A DNA stretch of 64,000 nucleotides, taken from the NCBI RefSeq assembly GCF_000281895.1, contig NZ_CM001558.1, forward strand, positions 1,244,556-1,308,555, in the 5' to 3' direction. The stretch is from Pseudomonas fluorescens Q2-87 (GTDB lineage Bacteria; Pseudomonadota; Gammaproteobacteria; Pseudomonadales; Pseudomonadaceae). Shown here piece after piece: positions 1-9,347 of the stretch; positions within the stretch are counted from its first letter, which is position 1, and every line of letters begins with the position of its first letter. The translations under genes and the position numbers were made by a program. The notes under the pieces are model-generated. The model saw only the letters and a program-made list of their open reading frames with translations. It was not told where the DNA came from and made no database searches.

Positions 1-267
1 GCGGCGATCGTTGCCGGCGCCGAGGAAAACCTGGAGATCGCCGAGTACAGCGCGACCCAGGTCAAGCAGGCGGTCGTCGGAACCGGGGCGGCAAACAAGG
101 AACAGGTACAGATGATGGTGATGCACCTGTTGAAGCTGGTCAGCAAACCGCAGATCGACGCCTCCGACGCCCTGGCTATCGCCATTTGCCACGCCCATAC
201 CCGTTCCAGTCTGTTGCCCCATGGCTTGGGAACCGCACGCAGTCGTGGCGGGCGCCTGCGTCTCTGA
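1..267 (+). CDS. ruvC: Crossover junction endodeoxyribonuclease RuvC, C-terminal part
   Basis: Only the last 88 codons are present; the gene enters from the left edge in frame 1 and stops at TGA 265-267. RuvC is the dimeric, Mg-dependent resolvase that nicks Holliday junctions bound by RuvAB. The fragment shows the conserved C-terminal core, with a [16 protein letters not shown] segment and the [12 protein letters not shown] motif, whose two Asp residues belong to the catalytic carboxylate cluster. It ends in a basic tail. The ruvC-ruvA-ruvB order is the usual gammaproteobacterial one and supports the call. Confidence 0.95.
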   Translation, partial: AAIVAGAEENLEIAEYSATQVKQAVVGTGAANKEQVQMMVMHLLKLVSKPQIDASDALAIAICHAHTRSSLLPHGLGTARSRGGRLRL

Positions 268-382
268 TAGCATCAGCGCAATCTCTCGTGAGCCCGAGCC
301 TTTTTACGCCTGTGTTGTCGGCGTTCCTGCTCCGGTTGTTACTCGCCAGCCAGCGGCTGGCCTATGCCCAAGGATCTGAAAC

Positions 383-991
383 GTGATTGGACGCTTGCGC
401 GGCACCCTGGCTGAAAAACAGCCGCCGCACCTGATTCTGGATGTGAACGGGCTCGGCTATGAGCTGGAAGTGCCCATGACCACCCTGTATCGCCTGCCGT
501 CGGTCGGCGAGCCGCTGACACTGCATACCCATTTGGTCGTACGCGAAGATGCGCAGTTACTCTATGGTTTCGTCGGCAAGCGCGAGCGAGACTTTTTCCG
601 CGAGTTGATCCGTCTCAATGGTGTCGGTCCGAAATTGGCCCTGGCCTTGATGTCGAGCCTGGAAGTCGATGAGCTGGTGCGCTGCGTGCAATCCCAGGAC
701 ACCTCGGCCCTGACCAAGGTGCCGGGTGTCGGCAAGAAAACCGCCGAGCGCCTGCTGGTCGAGCTCAAGGATCGCTTCAAGACCTGGGAAGCGGTGCCGG
801 CGATGTTCGCTCTGGTGCCGAACCAGCCGGATGCGCCTGCGCCAGCGGTCAGCGCCGAGAACGATGCAGTCACCGCGCTCATCTCCCTGGGCTACAAGCC
901 GCAGGAAGCCAGCAAGGCGATTTCCGCTATCAAGGAAAAAGGCCTGAGCACTGAAGACATGATTCGTCGTGCCCTGAAGGGAATGATTTAA
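383..991 (+). CDS. ruvA: Holliday junction branch migration protein RuvA
   Basis: The protein has 202 residues, normal for RuvA, and starts at GTG 383 (MIGRLRGTL, the family N-terminus). RuvA tetramers hold the four-way junction and load RuvB hexamers. Visible are the N-terminal OB fold (about 1-65), two helix-hairpin-helix motifs ([10 protein letters not shown] near 75-84 and [13 protein letters not shown] near 113-125) and, after a flexible acidic/Pro linker, the RuvB-contacting domain III (about 155-202). The TAA stop abuts the ruvB start, so the two are translated from one message. The 115 bp between ruvC and ruvA show no clear terminator. Confidence 0.97.
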   Translation: MIGRLRGTLAEKQPPHLILDVNGLGYELEVPMTTLYRLPSVGEPLTLHTHLVVREDAQLLYGFVGKRERDFFRELIRLNGVGPKLALALMSSLEVDELVRCVQSQDTSALTKVPGVGKKTAERLLVELKDRFKTWEAVPAMFALVPNQPDAPAPAVSAENDAVTALISLGYKPQEASKAISAIKEKGLSTEDMIRRALKGMI

Positions 992-2053
992 GTGATTGAA
1001 GCTGACCGCCTGATCGCCGCCACGGGCGCGCCCCGTGACCGCGAAGAAATCCAGGACCGCGCGATTCGCCCAGTCAGCCTGGCCGACTACATCGGCCAAC
1101 CGACCGTGCGCGAGCAAATGGAGCTGTTCATCCAGGCAGCCCGCGGGCGCAGCGAGTCGTTGGACCATACGCTGATCTTCGGCCCGCCGGGCCTGGGCAA
1201 GACCACGCTTGCCAACATCATTGCCCAGGAAATGGGCGTGTCGATCAAGAGCACGTCGGGGCCGGTCCTCGAACGACCGGGCGATTTGGCGGCGCTGCTG
1301 ACCAATCTGGAACCCCATGACGTGTTGTTCATCGACGAAATTCATCGGCTGTCGCCGATCGTCGAAGAAGTGCTGTATCCGGCCATGGAAGATTTCCAGC
1401 TCGACATCATGATCGGCGAAGGGCCGGCGGCGCGTTCCATCAAACTCGACTTGCCGCCCTTCACCTTGGTGGGCGCCACCACCCGCGCCGGCATGCTCAC
1501 CAACCCGCTGCGCGACCGTTTCGGTATCGTCCAGCGCCTGGAGTTCTACAACAACGCAGACCTGGCGACGATCGTCAGCCGCTCGGCGGGTATCCTCGGG
1601 CTGCCGCTGGACCCGGACGGCGCCTATGAAATCGCTCGTCGGGCCCGGGGAACGCCGCGGATCGCCAACCGGCTGTTGCGCAGGGTGCGCGATTTCGCCG
1701 AAGTCCGGGCCAAGGGGCACATCACCAAACCGATTGCCGACCTGGCGTTGAACCTGCTGGACATCGATGAGCGTGGTTTCGATCACCAGGACCGGCGCCT
1801 GTTGCTGACCATGATCGAGAAGTTCGACGGTGGCCCGGTGGGTGTGGACAGTCTGGCAGCGGCCATCAGCGAAGAGCGCCATACCATTGAAGATGTGCTG
1901 GAACCGTACTTGATCCAGCAGGGCTATATCATGCGCACCCCACGCGGACGCGTAGTGACCCGCCATGCTTATTTGCATTTTGGCTTAAACATCCCGACAC
2001 GAATGGGCGAGATGCCGGTGGTAGACGAATTCCTCGATGCCGTGGACGATTGA
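992..2053 (+). CDS. ruvB: Holliday junction branch migration ATPase RuvB
   Basis: A 353-residue AAA+ motor that drives branch migration with RuvA. Walker A GPPGLGKT lies at residues 64-71 and Walker B/DEIH at 115-118; sensor and arginine-finger regions ([14 protein letters not shown]) follow, and a C-terminal winged helix ends the protein. It starts at GTG 992 directly after the ruvA stop. Length and motifs are fully conserved. The 128 bp that follow hold no gene but contain a short hairpin before ybgC. Confidence 0.97.
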   Translation: MIEADRLIAATGAPRDREEIQDRAIRPVSLADYIGQPTVREQMELFIQAARGRSESLDHTLIFGPPGLGKTTLANIIAQEMGVSIKSTSGPVLERPGDLAALLTNLEPHDVLFIDEIHRLSPIVEEVLYPAMEDFQLDIMIGEGPAARSIKLDLPPFTLVGATTRAGMLTNPLRDRFGIVQRLEFYNNADLATIVSRSAGILGLPLDPDGAYEIARRARGTPRIANRLLRRVRDFAEVRAKGHITKPIADLALNLLDIDERGFDHQDRRLLLTMIEKFDGGPVGVDSLAAAISEERHTIEDVLEPYLIQQGYIMRTPRGRVVTRHAYLHFGLNIPTRMGEMPVVDEFLDAVDD

Positions 2054-2181
2054 ACGAGCCTCTATACGCCGACTTTTTCCTGGTTCGTGCTGTCCCAGAC
2101 GAGGCCCGGAGCGTCAATGCGTTCGAGAATGAAAAAACAGTTGCCTGGCCGATTGGCAACCTGAGGAGTAAGCACTAGAGT

Positions 2182-2649
2182 ATGCGCGCGCAAAACGGGC
2201 TGGAGTCGTTCGCACATCGCTGTCGCGTTTATTACGAGGACACCGATGCCGGCGGCATCGTTTACTACGTCAATTACCTCAAGTTTATGGAACGGGCTCG
2301 AACCGAACGGCTGCGGGAACTGGGTTTTGCCCAATCCGCGCTGGCAGGGGAGGACCTGTTATTCGTCGTGCATTCCAGCGAAGCGCGGTATCACGCGCCG
2401 GCGCGACTGGACGATGAGCTTCTGGTAAGTGCCGATGTCATCGAGTTGAACCGTGTCAGCCTGCGCTTCAAGCAGCAGGTCAGGCGGGCTACGGATAACG
2501 TGCTGCTCTGCGAAGGGCAGTTTTTGGTGGCCTGTGTGCGCACCTATAGTTTGAAACCCCGGGCCATTCCCGAAGCTCTACGTGCGGCCTTTGCCGACGT
2601 GAGCGGCGCGGGTACACACTCAGAGCAGGAGATAAAGCGTGGAAGCTAA
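2182..2649 (+). CDS. ybgC: Tol-Pal-associated acyl-CoA thioesterase YbgC
   Basis: A 155-residue hotdog-fold thioesterase. The [19 protein letters not shown] block near residues 17-35 is the 4-hydroxybenzoyl-CoA thioesterase signature with its catalytic Asp (D20 or D22). YbgC proteins hydrolyse acyl-CoA or acyl-ACP in the cytosol and are linked to phospholipid metabolism; the gene heads the tol-pal operon in most gammaproteobacteria. It overlaps the tolQ start by 11 bp, indicating coupled translation. The GAGGAG at 2163-2168 is rather far (13 nt) from the ATG, so initiation may be weak. Confidence 0.93.
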   Translation: MRAQNGLESFAHRCRVYYEDTDAGGIVYYVNYLKFMERARTERLRELGFAQSALAGEDLLFVVHSSEARYHAPARLDDELLVSADVIELNRVSLRFKQQVRRATDNVLLCEGQFLVACVRTYSLKPRAIPEALRAAFADVSGAGTHSEQEIKRGS

Positions 2650-3334
2650 CGTCGTCGACCATTCCTCCATGTGGAGCCTGGTCAGCAATGCCAGCGTCGT
2701 GGTGCAGTTGGTAATGCTGATCCTGGTAGCCGCATCGGTGACCTCATGGATCATGATCTTTCAGCGCAGCAACATGCTGCGCGCCGGTCGCCGTGCCCTG
2801 GAGAGCTTCGAAGAGCGCTTCTGGTCCGGCATCGACCTGTCCAAACTCTACCGCCAGGCCGGCAGCAACCCGGACCCGGATTCGGGCGTGGAGCAGATCT
2901 TCCGTGCCGGCTTCAAGGAGTTTTCCCGCCTGCGCCAGCAACCCGGCGTCGATCCGGAAGCGGTCATGGAAGGTGTGGCCCGTGCCATGCGCGTCGCCAT
3001 CTCCCGCGAGGAAGAAAAACTCGAGCAGGGGCTGTCGTTCCTGGCCACCGTCGGTTCGGTCAGCCCGTACATCGGTCTGTTCGGCACCGTGTGGGGGATC
3101 ATGAACTCCTTCCGTGGCCTGGCTTCCGCCCAGCAAGCGACCCTGGCCACCGTGGCCCCGGGCATCGCCGAGGCATTGGTCGCCACCGCTATCGGCCTGT
3201 TCGCGGCGATTCCAGCCGTTATCGCCTACAACCGCTTCGCTGCCCGCAGCGAAACGCTGACTGGCCGTTACTACACCTTCGCCGATGAGTTCCAGGCGAT
3301 CCTGCACCGCAAAGTGCACACCAGCGAAGAATAA
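2639..3334 (+). CDS. tolQ: Tol-Pal system proton channel subunit TolQ
   Basis: A 231-residue inner-membrane protein of the MotA/TolQ/ExbB family. TolQ pentamers with TolR convert proton motive force into movement of TolA, which constricts the outer membrane during division. Three hydrophobic segments are seen (about 15-35, 135-160, 170-195), with a large cytoplasmic loop between the first two. The GTG start at 2639 lies inside the end of ybgC, and the N-terminus ([15 protein letters not shown]) matches pseudomonad TolQ. The tolR start follows after 14 nt. Confidence 0.96.
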   Translation: MEANVVDHSSMWSLVSNASVVVQLVMLILVAASVTSWIMIFQRSNMLRAGRRALESFEERFWSGIDLSKLYRQAGSNPDPDSGVEQIFRAGFKEFSRLRQQPGVDPEAVMEGVARAMRVAISREEEKLEQGLSFLATVGSVSPYIGLFGTVWGIMNSFRGLASAQQATLATVAPGIAEALVATAIGLFAAIPAVIAYNRFAARSETLTGRYYTFADEFQAILHRKVHTSEE

Positions 3335-3348
3335 GCAGGTATTTCCCA

Positions 3349-3810
3349 ATGGCTTTAATCGCTCGAGCCCGAAAAAAGCGCAAGCCGGTTGCCGAGATGA
3401 ACGTGGTGCCCTACATCGACGTGATGCTGGTGCTGCTGGTCATCTTCATGGTGACCGCGCCCATGCTCAATCAGGGCGTAAAGGTCGATCTGCCCAAGGT
3501 TTCCAGCGAAGCCTTGCCGCAGGACAATAACACCCAGGTCCTGACCATTTCGATCAAGGCTGACAAGACCTACTACTGGAACCTTGGCAGCGAAGTCGAT
3601 ACCGAGAAGCAGCAGGACCGGGCCATGACCCTGCCGCAGATGACCGACGCGGTGACCAAGATCATTCGTGTCGGCAATGACGCCGGCAAGCGCACGCAAG
3701 TCTTCATTCGTGGCGACAAGACCGTCGACTACGGCGCCGTGATGGGCGCCATGGGTGGCCTGCAGAAAGCCGGGGTCGGTAATGTTGGCTTGATTACCGA
3801 GGCGCCCTGA
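3349..3810 (+). CDS. tolR: Tol-Pal system protein TolR
   Basis: A 153-residue ExbD/TolR protein with a basic N-terminus, one transmembrane helix (about 19-40) and a periplasmic domain. Asp24 in the VVPYIDVML stretch is the protonatable residue needed for energy transduction. It partners TolQ and contacts TolA. The TGA stop and the tolA ATG overlap (ATGA at 3807-3811), which indicates translational coupling. Confidence 0.96.
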   Translation: MALIARARKKRKPVAEMNVVPYIDVMLVLLVIFMVTAPMLNQGVKVDLPKVSSEALPQDNNTQVLTISIKADKTYYWNLGSEVDTEKQQDRAMTLPQMTDAVTKIIRVGNDAGKRTQVFIRGDKTVDYGAVMGAMGGLQKAGVGNVGLITEAP

Positions 3811-4871
3811 TGCAGCAACAGCGAGAGCCGTCCGCCTCGGAAAGCTACTTCTGGCCCAGTGTCCTTGCCATCGGCTTGCATGTGCTGGTGTTCGGCATGC
3901 TGTTCGTCAGTTTTGCCATGACGCCTGAATTGCCGCCGGCCAAGCCGATCGTGCAGGCGACGTTGTATCAGCTCAAGTCCAAAAGCCAGGCTACGACCCA
4001 GACGAACCAGAAGCTTGCCGGTGAGGCGAAAAAATCCGCCGCGCGCCAGACCGAAGTCGAGCAGATGGAACAGAAGAAGGTTGAGCAGGAAGCAATAAAG
4101 GCTGCGGAACAAAAGAAAGAGGAAGCCGCTCAAAAGGCCGAAGAAGCCAAGAAGGCCGATGAGGCAAAAAAGGCTGACGAAGCCAAGAAGGCCGACGAAG
4201 CGAAGAAAACCGCCGAAGCGAAAAAGGCAGAAGAGAAACAATTGGCTGATATAGCCAAGAAGAAGGCCGAAGAAGAAGCCAAGAAAGCCGCTGAAGAAGA
4301 GGCCAAGAAAGCGGCCGCGGAAGAAGCGAAGAAGAAAATCGTCGAGGACGCGAAGAAAAAAGCGGCCGAAGACGCCAAGAAGAAAGCTGAAGCTGACGAG
4401 GCGAAAAAGAAAGTCGCCGAAGACGCGAAGAAGAAAGCCGCCGCCGACGCCGCCAAGAAAAAGGCCCAGGACGCAGCGCGTAAATCCGCCGAAGACAAAA
4501 AGGCCCAGGCCCTGGCAGATTTGCTTTCCGACACGCCAGAGCGCCAGCAGGCATTGGCCGATGAACAGGGCGATGAAGTCGCCGGCAGTTACGATGATTT
4601 GATTCGCGCCCGAGCGGCGGAAGGCTGGGCTCGTCCACCTTCGGCGCGCAAAGGCATGAGCGTAGAGTTGCAAATTGGCATGCTGCCCGACGGTACGGTT
4701 ACCTCGGTCACGGTTAACAAGTCCAGCGGTGACGGTCCGTTCGACGCCTCGGCGGTCGCAGCGGTCAAGAACATTGGACGATTGACGGAAATGCAAGGAA
4801 TGAAACCGAGCGACTTCGCTCCCTATCGTTCATTCAAGATGACATTCACACCTGAGGATCTAGCCTTGTGA
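3810..4871 (+). CDS. tolA: Cell envelope integrity protein TolA
   Basis: A 353-residue periplasm-spanning protein. One N-terminal transmembrane helix (about 17-38) anchors it to TolQR. A long Ala/Lys/Glu-rich helical domain (about 60-235), built from degenerate AKKADE-type units, crosses the periplasm. The globular C-terminal domain (about 245-353) has the TonB-like fold that binds TolB and Pal. Domain II DNA (about 4080-4510) is locally repetitive, so unit number may vary between strains. It overlaps the tolB start by 4 bp. Confidence 0.95.
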   Translation: MQQQREPSASESYFWPSVLAIGLHVLVFGMLFVSFAMTPELPPAKPIVQATLYQLKSKSQATTQTNQKLAGEAKKSAARQTEVEQMEQKKVEQEAIKAAEQKKEEAAQKAEEAKKADEAKKADEAKKADEAKKTAEAKKAEEKQLADIAKKKAEEEAKKAAEEEAKKAAAEEAKKKIVEDAKKKAAEDAKKKAEADEAKKKVAEDAKKKAAADAAKKKAQDAARKSAEDKKAQALADLLSDTPERQQALADEQGDEVAGSYDDLIRARAAEGWARPPSARKGMSVELQIGMLPDGTVTSVTVNKSSGDGPFDASAVAAVKNIGRLTEMQGMKPSDFAPYRSFKMTFTPEDLAL

Positions 4872-6169
4872 GAAACCTTCTTCGAGGAATGCTTGTCGTT
4901 ATCTGCTGCCTGGCAGGGATAGCGGTAGCAGAGGAAAAGAACATCCTGGTCACCAGCGGCAGCGATCGGGCTACCCCGATCGCCGTCGTACCATTCGGTT
5001 GGCAGGGCGGTAGTGTCCTGCCGGACGACATGGCGGAGATCATCGGCAACGACCTGCGCAACTCGGGCTATTACTCGCCGATTCCGAAACAGAACATGAT
5101 CAGCCTGCCGACCCAGGCCAGTGAAGTCATCTACCGTGACTGGAAGGCCCTGGGCGCCCAGTACATCATGGTCGGCAGCATTGTCCCGGCCGGCGGTCGC
5201 CTGCAGGTGCAATACGCCCTGTTCAACGTCGCCACCGAGCAGCAAGTGCTGACCGGCAGCGTATCGGGCAGTGTCGATCAGTTGCGCGATATGTCGCACT
5301 ACATCGCCGACCAGTCGTTCGAGAAACTCACCGGCATCAAGGGCGCGTTCTCCACTCGCATGCTCTACGTGACGGCGGAACGTTTCTCCGAGAACAATAC
5401 CCGCTACACCCTGCAGCGTTCCGACTATGATGGCGCCCGTGCGGTGACCCTGCTGCAATCGCGCGAGCCGATCCTGTCGCCGCGTTTTGCCCCCGATGGC
5501 AAGCGCATCGCCTATGTGTCGTTCGAGCAGAAGCGTCCGCGCATCTTCGTGCAGCACATCGACACCGGTCGTCGTGAGCAGATCACCAACTTCGAAGGCC
5601 TGAATGGCGCGCCAGCCTGGTCGCCGGACGGTTCGCGCCTGGCGTTCGTGCTGTCCAAGGACGGCAACCCGGACATCTACGTGATGAACCTGGCCTCGCG
5701 TTCGATCTCTCGCGTCACCAATGGCCCGGGCATCAACACCGAACCGTTCTGGGGCAAGGATGGCTCGACCATCTACTTCACCTCCGACCGTGGCGGCAAG
5801 CCTCAGATCTACAAGACCAGCGCCGGTGGCGGTGGTGCCGAGCGCGTGACTTTCGTCGGTAACTACAACGCCAACCCTAAATTGTCGGCGGACGAAAAAA
5901 CCCTGGTGATGATCCATCGCCAGGATGGTTTCACCAATTTCAAGGTGGCGGCCCAGGATTTGCAGCGCGGTAGCGTAAAAATCCTCACTGATAGCACTCT
6001 GGACGAGTCACCTACTGTTGCGCCCAACGGCACCATGGTAATCTACGCCACCCGCCAGCAGGGCCGGGGAGTCTTGATGCTCGTGTCCATTAATGGACGC
6101 GTGAGGCTCCCGCTTCCTACCGCACAAGGCGAAGTCAGAGAACCGTCCTGGTCCCCTTACCTGAACTGA
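4868..6169 (+). CDS. tolB: Tol-Pal system beta-propeller protein TolB
   Basis: A 433-residue periplasmic protein that binds Pal and the TolA C-terminus. A Sec signal peptide (about 1-22, ending near AVA) precedes an alpha/beta domain (about 25-160) and a six-bladed propeller made of PD40/WD-like repeats with recurring [21 protein letters not shown] units. It starts at GTG 4868 and overlaps the tolA stop. The 52 bp before pal contain no terminator, but pal may also have its own promoter. Confidence 0.96.
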   Translation: MRNLLRGMLVVICCLAGIAVAEEKNILVTSGSDRATPIAVVPFGWQGGSVLPDDMAEIIGNDLRNSGYYSPIPKQNMISLPTQASEVIYRDWKALGAQYIMVGSIVPAGGRLQVQYALFNVATEQQVLTGSVSGSVDQLRDMSHYIADQSFEKLTGIKGAFSTRMLYVTAERFSENNTRYTLQRSDYDGARAVTLLQSREPILSPRFAPDGKRIAYVSFEQKRPRIFVQHIDTGRREQITNFEGLNGAPAWSPDGSRLAFVLSKDGNPDIYVMNLASRSISRVTNGPGINTEPFWGKDGSTIYFTSDRGGKPQIYKTSAGGGGAERVTFVGNYNANPKLSADEKTLVMIHRQDGFTNFKVAAQDLQRGSVKILTDSTLDESPTVAPNGTMVIYATRQQGRGVLMLVSINGRVRLPLPTAQGEVREPSWSPYLN

Positions 6170-6221
6170 CGCGGCGCAATACGTTTTACTTAACACACTG
6201 GGGTTCATTAGGAGTTTCACG

Positions 6222-6719
6222 ATGGAAATGCTGAAGTTTGGTAAATTTGCTGCGCTGGCTCTGGCCATGGCTGTAGCTGTAGGTTGCTCGTCCAAAGGCG
6301 GCGACAATGCCGGTGAAGGCGCTGTCGATCCAAACGCTGGTTACGGCGCTAACACTGGTGCTGTTGATGGCTCCCTGAGCGAAGAAGCTGCTCTGCGCGC
6401 AATCACCACCTTCTACTTCGAATACGACAGCTCGGACCTGAAGCCAGAAGCCATGCGCGCTCTGGACGTTCACGCCAAAGACCTGAAAGCAAACGGCGCT
6501 CGCGTTGTTCTGGAAGGCAACACCGACGAACGTGGTACTCGTGAGTACAACATGGCACTGGGCGAGCGTCGTGCGAAAGCCGTTCAACGCTACCTGGTAC
6601 TGCAAGGTGTTTCCCCAGCTCAGCTGGAACTGGTTTCCTACGGCGAAGAGCGTCCAGTTGCTACCGGCAACGACGAGCAGTCCTGGGCTCAAAACCGTCG
6701 CGTCGAACTGCGTAAGTAA
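6222..6719 (+). CDS. pal: Peptidoglycan-associated lipoprotein Pal (OprL)
   Basis: A 165-residue outer-membrane lipoprotein. The signal peptide ends in a lipobox-like AVGC near residue 22. A Gly/Asn linker follows, then an OmpA-like peptidoglycan-binding domain (about 60-165) with the [19 protein letters not shown] motif that binds diaminopimelate. Pal tethers the outer membrane to the wall and is recruited by TolB. A strong Shine-Dalgarno (TTAGGAG, 6208-6214) precedes the ATG. Codon use looks highly biased, as expected for an abundant envelope protein. Confidence 0.97.
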   Translation: MEMLKFGKFAALALAMAVAVGCSSKGGDNAGEGAVDPNAGYGANTGAVDGSLSEEAALRAITTFYFEYDSSDLKPEAMRALDVHAKDLKANGARVVLEGNTDERGTREYNMALGERRAKAVQRYLVLQGVSPAQLELVSYGEERPVATGNDEQSWAQNRRVELRK

Positions 6720-6725
6720 TTCGTC

Positions 6726-7565
6726 ATGCGAACGTGCCGTCGTGCTGTAACTGTTCTGGCTCTCAGCCTCGCGCCGCTTGCGGCGTGGGCTGCGGTTCCT
6801 GTGGTCGATAACGATGCCGGCTATAACAATAGCGGGAGCAGCTATCCGCCTGCAGGTTACGGTACGAACGGCGCCTATGCCGGGGGAGGGGTTTCGGCCC
6901 CTGTCTCGGCACAGGGCGAGCTGTTCAACCAGCTCCAGCAAATGCAGGATCAACTGTCGCGCCAGCAAGGCGTGATCGAAGTTCTGCAGAATGATATTTC
7001 GCGCATGAAACAGGAAAACCTGGAGCGATACCAGGATCTTGATCGGCGCATAGGAAGTGGTGCTGCACCTGCCGCGACTCCTGAGAATTCTAATGCCGGT
7101 GGCGATTTGAACGCCCCCGGTGCAGCCGCAGGCGCTGGCGCGGGGGCCGCTGCTCCGGCAGCACCTGCCGCCAGTGGCGAGCCGGCTGATCCGGCGAAGG
7201 AAAAGCTCTATTACGACGCTGCCTTCGACCTGATCAAGGCCAAGGATTTCGACAAGGCCAGCCAGGCCTTTGCCGCTTTCCTGCGCAAATACCCCAACAG
7301 CCAGTACGCGGGCAACGCCCAATACTGGCTGGGCGAAGTGAACCTGGCCAAGGGCGACCTACAAGGTGCCGGCCAGGCGTTTGCCAAGGTTTCCCAGCTG
7401 TATCCCAAGCACGCCAAGGTACCGGATTCGCTATACAAACTGGCTGACGTAGAGCGCCGCCTGGGTCACACCGACAAGGTCAAGGGCATCCTGCAGCAGG
7501 TGGTGGCCCAGTATCCGGGTACATCCGCCGCCCAGTTGGCCCAGCGTGATTTGCAACGCATGTAA
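6726..7565 (+). CDS. cpoB: Cell division coordinator CpoB (YbgF)
   Basis: A 279-residue periplasmic protein that links the Tol machine to peptidoglycan synthesis at the septum. It has a signal peptide (about 1-23), an N-terminal coiled coil for trimerisation (about 55-105, LFNQLQQMQDQLSRQQG), an Ala/Pro/Gly-rich linker and C-terminal TPR repeats (about 155-279). It starts 6 bp after the pal stop and ends the operon at a strong terminator. Confidence 0.94.
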   Translation: MRTCRRAVTVLALSLAPLAAWAAVPVVDNDAGYNNSGSSYPPAGYGTNGAYAGGGVSAPVSAQGELFNQLQQMQDQLSRQQGVIEVLQNDISRMKQENLERYQDLDRRIGSGAAPAATPENSNAGGDLNAPGAAAGAGAGAAAPAAPAASGEPADPAKEKLYYDAAFDLIKAKDFDKASQAFAAFLRKYPNSQYAGNAQYWLGEVNLAKGDLQGAGQAFAKVSQLYPKHAKVPDSLYKLADVERRLGHTDKVKGILQQVVAQYPGTSAAQLAQRDLQRM

Positions 7566-7588
7566 GCCGGCTTGACGTTGAATTGAAG

Positions 7589-7616
7589 AAACCCGCGCCT
7601 GCCGCGGGTTTTTTCG
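7589..7616 (+). terminator. Rho-independent terminator after cpoB
   Basis: An 8-bp GC-rich stem (AACCCGCG / CGCGGGTT) with a 5-nt loop is followed by TTTT. It ends the tol-pal-cpoB transcript. Confidence 0.85.
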
Positions 7617-7732
7617 TTAGAATTCACGCCCTTTTTATGAAACACGCTTTTTGGGATCTGCGCGTTGGCGAGGTTCCTTGAAGTGCCTGACGGAGGCGGA
7701 CAGCCTGTTTAGCTGTTACGCCCGTGGCGACT

Positions 7733-8380
7733 ATGCAAGACACATTGAGAATTACCGAAGTTTTTTACTCGTTGCAGGGTGAAACGCGAACGGCCGGGCT
7801 GCCCACCGTATTTGTGCGGTTGACCGGCTGCCCGCTGCGTTGCCAATACTGTGACAGTGCCTACGCCTTCAACGGCGGCACTTTGCGCACGCTCGACGAT
7901 ATCCTCGAGCAAGTTGCCGGCTATCGTCCGCGTTATGTCTGCGTCACAGGCGGCGAGCCGTTGGCGCAACCCAACGCCATCCCTTTGCTCAAGCAGTTGT
8001 GCGATGCCGGTTATGAGGTCTCGCTGGAAACCAGCGGCGCGCTGGATATCTCGGCCGTCGACCCGCGTGTCAGCCGCGTCGTGGACCTGAAAACCCCAGG
8101 CTCCAAGGAAGCGCATCGCAACCGCTACGAGAACATCGAGCTGCTGACGCCCCATGATCAGGTCAAGTTTGTCATCTGTTCGCGGGACGATTACGACTGG
8201 GCGGCGTCCAAGTTGATCCAGTACGGGCTCGACCAGCGGGCCGGCGAGGTATTGTTTTCGCCAAGCCATCACGACCTGAACGCCCGTGATCTGGCGGACT
8301 GGGTGGTAGCGGACAACCTGCCGGTACGCCTGCAATTGCAGCTGCATAAATATCTTTGGAACGACGAGCCGGGGCGCTGA
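7733..8380 (+). CDS. queE: 7-carboxy-7-deazaguanine synthase QueE
   Basis: A radical-SAM enzyme of about 215 residues that converts 6-carboxytetrahydropterin to 7-carboxy-7-deazaguanine in queuosine synthesis. The CPLRCQYC segment (CX3CX2C) ligates the 4Fe-4S cluster and a TGGEP glycine-rich motif binds SAM. An upstream in-frame GTG at 7724 exists, but ATG 7733 gives the family N-terminus ([17 protein letters not shown]). queC follows after one base, so this is a two-gene unit. No preQ1-type riboswitch was recognised upstream. Confidence 0.94.
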   Translation: MQDTLRITEVFYSLQGETRTAGLPTVFVRLTGCPLRCQYCDSAYAFNGGTLRTLDDILEQVAGYRPRYVCVTGGEPLAQPNAIPLLKQLCDAGYEVSLETSGALDISAVDPRVSRVVDLKTPGSKEAHRNRYENIELLTPHDQVKFVICSRDDYDWAASKLIQYGLDQRAGEVLFSPSHHDLNARDLADWVVADNLPVRLQLQLHKYLWNDEPGR

Positions 8381-8381
8381 C

Positions 8382-9071
8382 ATGACTGAACAATCGAATA
8401 CCGAGAAACGTGCGGTCATCCTGCTGTCCGGCGGCCTGGATTCGGCGACGGTGGTGGCCATGGCCCGTGCCGAAGGCTACCGGTGCTACACCATGAGTTT
8501 CGACTACGGCCAGCGTCATCGTGCTGAACTGCATGCTGCCGAGCGGGTTGCCAGGGATTTGGGCGTGGTGGAGCACAAGGTGATCGGCCTGAACCTCAAC
8601 GGCATTGGCGGCTCGGCCCTGACCGACAGCTCCATCGACGTGCCCGAAGCGCCAAGCGAAGGCATTCCGGTGACGTACGTGCCGGCCCGTAACACCGTAT
8701 TCCTGTCCCTGGCATTGGGTTGGGCCGAAGTACTGGGCGCTCGCGACATCTTCATCGGCGTCAATGCGGTGGATTACTCCGGCTATCCGGACTGCCGTCC
8801 GGAGTTCGTCGAAGCGTTCGAGCGCATGGCCAACCTGGCGACAAAAGCCGGCGTAGAAGGACAAGGCTTCCGCATCCAGGCGCCGCTGCAAAATCTCAGC
8901 AAGGCAGACATCGTCAGGGCCGGTGTGAAGCTCGGCGTCGACTACGGGCTCACTGTTTCCTGCTATCAGGCCGACGATCAGGGCCGTGCTTGCGGCAAAT
9001 GCGACAGCTGCCGATTGCGTGCGGAAGGCTTCGCAGCGGCGGGCGTGAGCGATCCAACCCCTTATTTTTGA
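8382..9071 (+). CDS. queC: 7-cyano-7-deazaguanine (preQ0) synthase QueC
   Basis: A 229-residue ATP-dependent enzyme making preQ0 from the QueE product. The PP-loop SGGLDSAT lies near residues 16-23. A zinc site is formed by C-terminal cysteines (SCYQADD...CGKCDSC). It is co-transcribed with queE. Its stop is 63 bp before tRNA-Lys, and the same order occurs in P. aeruginosa. Confidence 0.95.
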   Translation: MTEQSNTEKRAVILLSGGLDSATVVAMARAEGYRCYTMSFDYGQRHRAELHAAERVARDLGVVEHKVIGLNLNGIGGSALTDSSIDVPEAPSEGIPVTYVPARNTVFLSLALGWAEVLGARDIFIGVNAVDYSGYPDCRPEFVEAFERMANLATKAGVEGQGFRIQAPLQNLSKADIVRAGVKLGVDYGLTVSCYQADDQGRACGKCDSCRLRAEGFAAAGVSDPTPYF

Positions 9072-9089
9072 TTTATTTCAAATTAAGTG

Positions 9090-9117
9090 TTGAATAGTCC
9101 TTAGAAATCAGTATTAT
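9090..9117 (+). promoter_or_regulatory. Putative sigma-70 promoter of tRNA-Lys
   Basis: TTGAAT (9090-9095) and TATTAT (9112-9117) are separated by 16 bp, in a locally AT-rich stretch 17 bp before the tRNA. Called by eye. Confidence 0.5.
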
Positions 9118-9134
9118 ACGCGCCACCACACAGC

Positions 9135-9210
9135 GGGTCGTTAGCTCAGTTGGTAGAGCAGTTGGCTTTTAACCAATTGGTCGTAGGTTCGAATCCCACA
9201 CGACCCACCA
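9135..9210 (+). tRNA. tRNA-Lys (anticodon UUU)
   Basis: A 76-nt cloverleaf with acceptor pairing GGGTCGT/ACGACCC, a D-loop AGTTGGTAGA, anticodon arm GTTGG-CTTTTAA-CCAAT, T-loop GGTTCGAATCC and an encoded 3' CCA. The equivalent tRNA-Lys next to queC in P. aeruginosa is a known attachment site for PAPI-type integrative elements. No second copy of its 3' end was seen in the window. Confidence 0.98.
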
Positions 9211-9226
9211 TTTTTAGCAGTTTAGA

Positions 9227-9271
9227 AAATCCGGAAGGCCCACGTAAGTGAGGATTTCCGGGTTTTTTTTT
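9227..9271 (+). terminator. Terminator after tRNA-Lys
   Basis: AATCCGGAA pairs with TTCCGGGTT (one G-T wobble) and is followed by a run of nine T. It ends the tRNA transcript, and lies 77 bp from the 3' end of the convergent membrane-protein gene. Confidence 0.75.
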
Positions 9272-9347
9272 GTCTGGAATAAACCGGTCCCGCCCAAGGG
9301 GCGGGGAATGGAGTCGAAGGGGCATACGCTCATGGCTTGATGGGCTA

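Noticed and set aside
3729..4796. Minus-strand 355-codon frame rich in Phe/Leu opposite tolA
   Set aside because: It is the complement of the Lys/Ala/Glu-rich TolA helix and not a membrane protein gene.
7617..7732. preQ1 riboswitch before queE
   Set aside because: No recognisable preQ1 aptamer hairpin with A-rich tail was seen.
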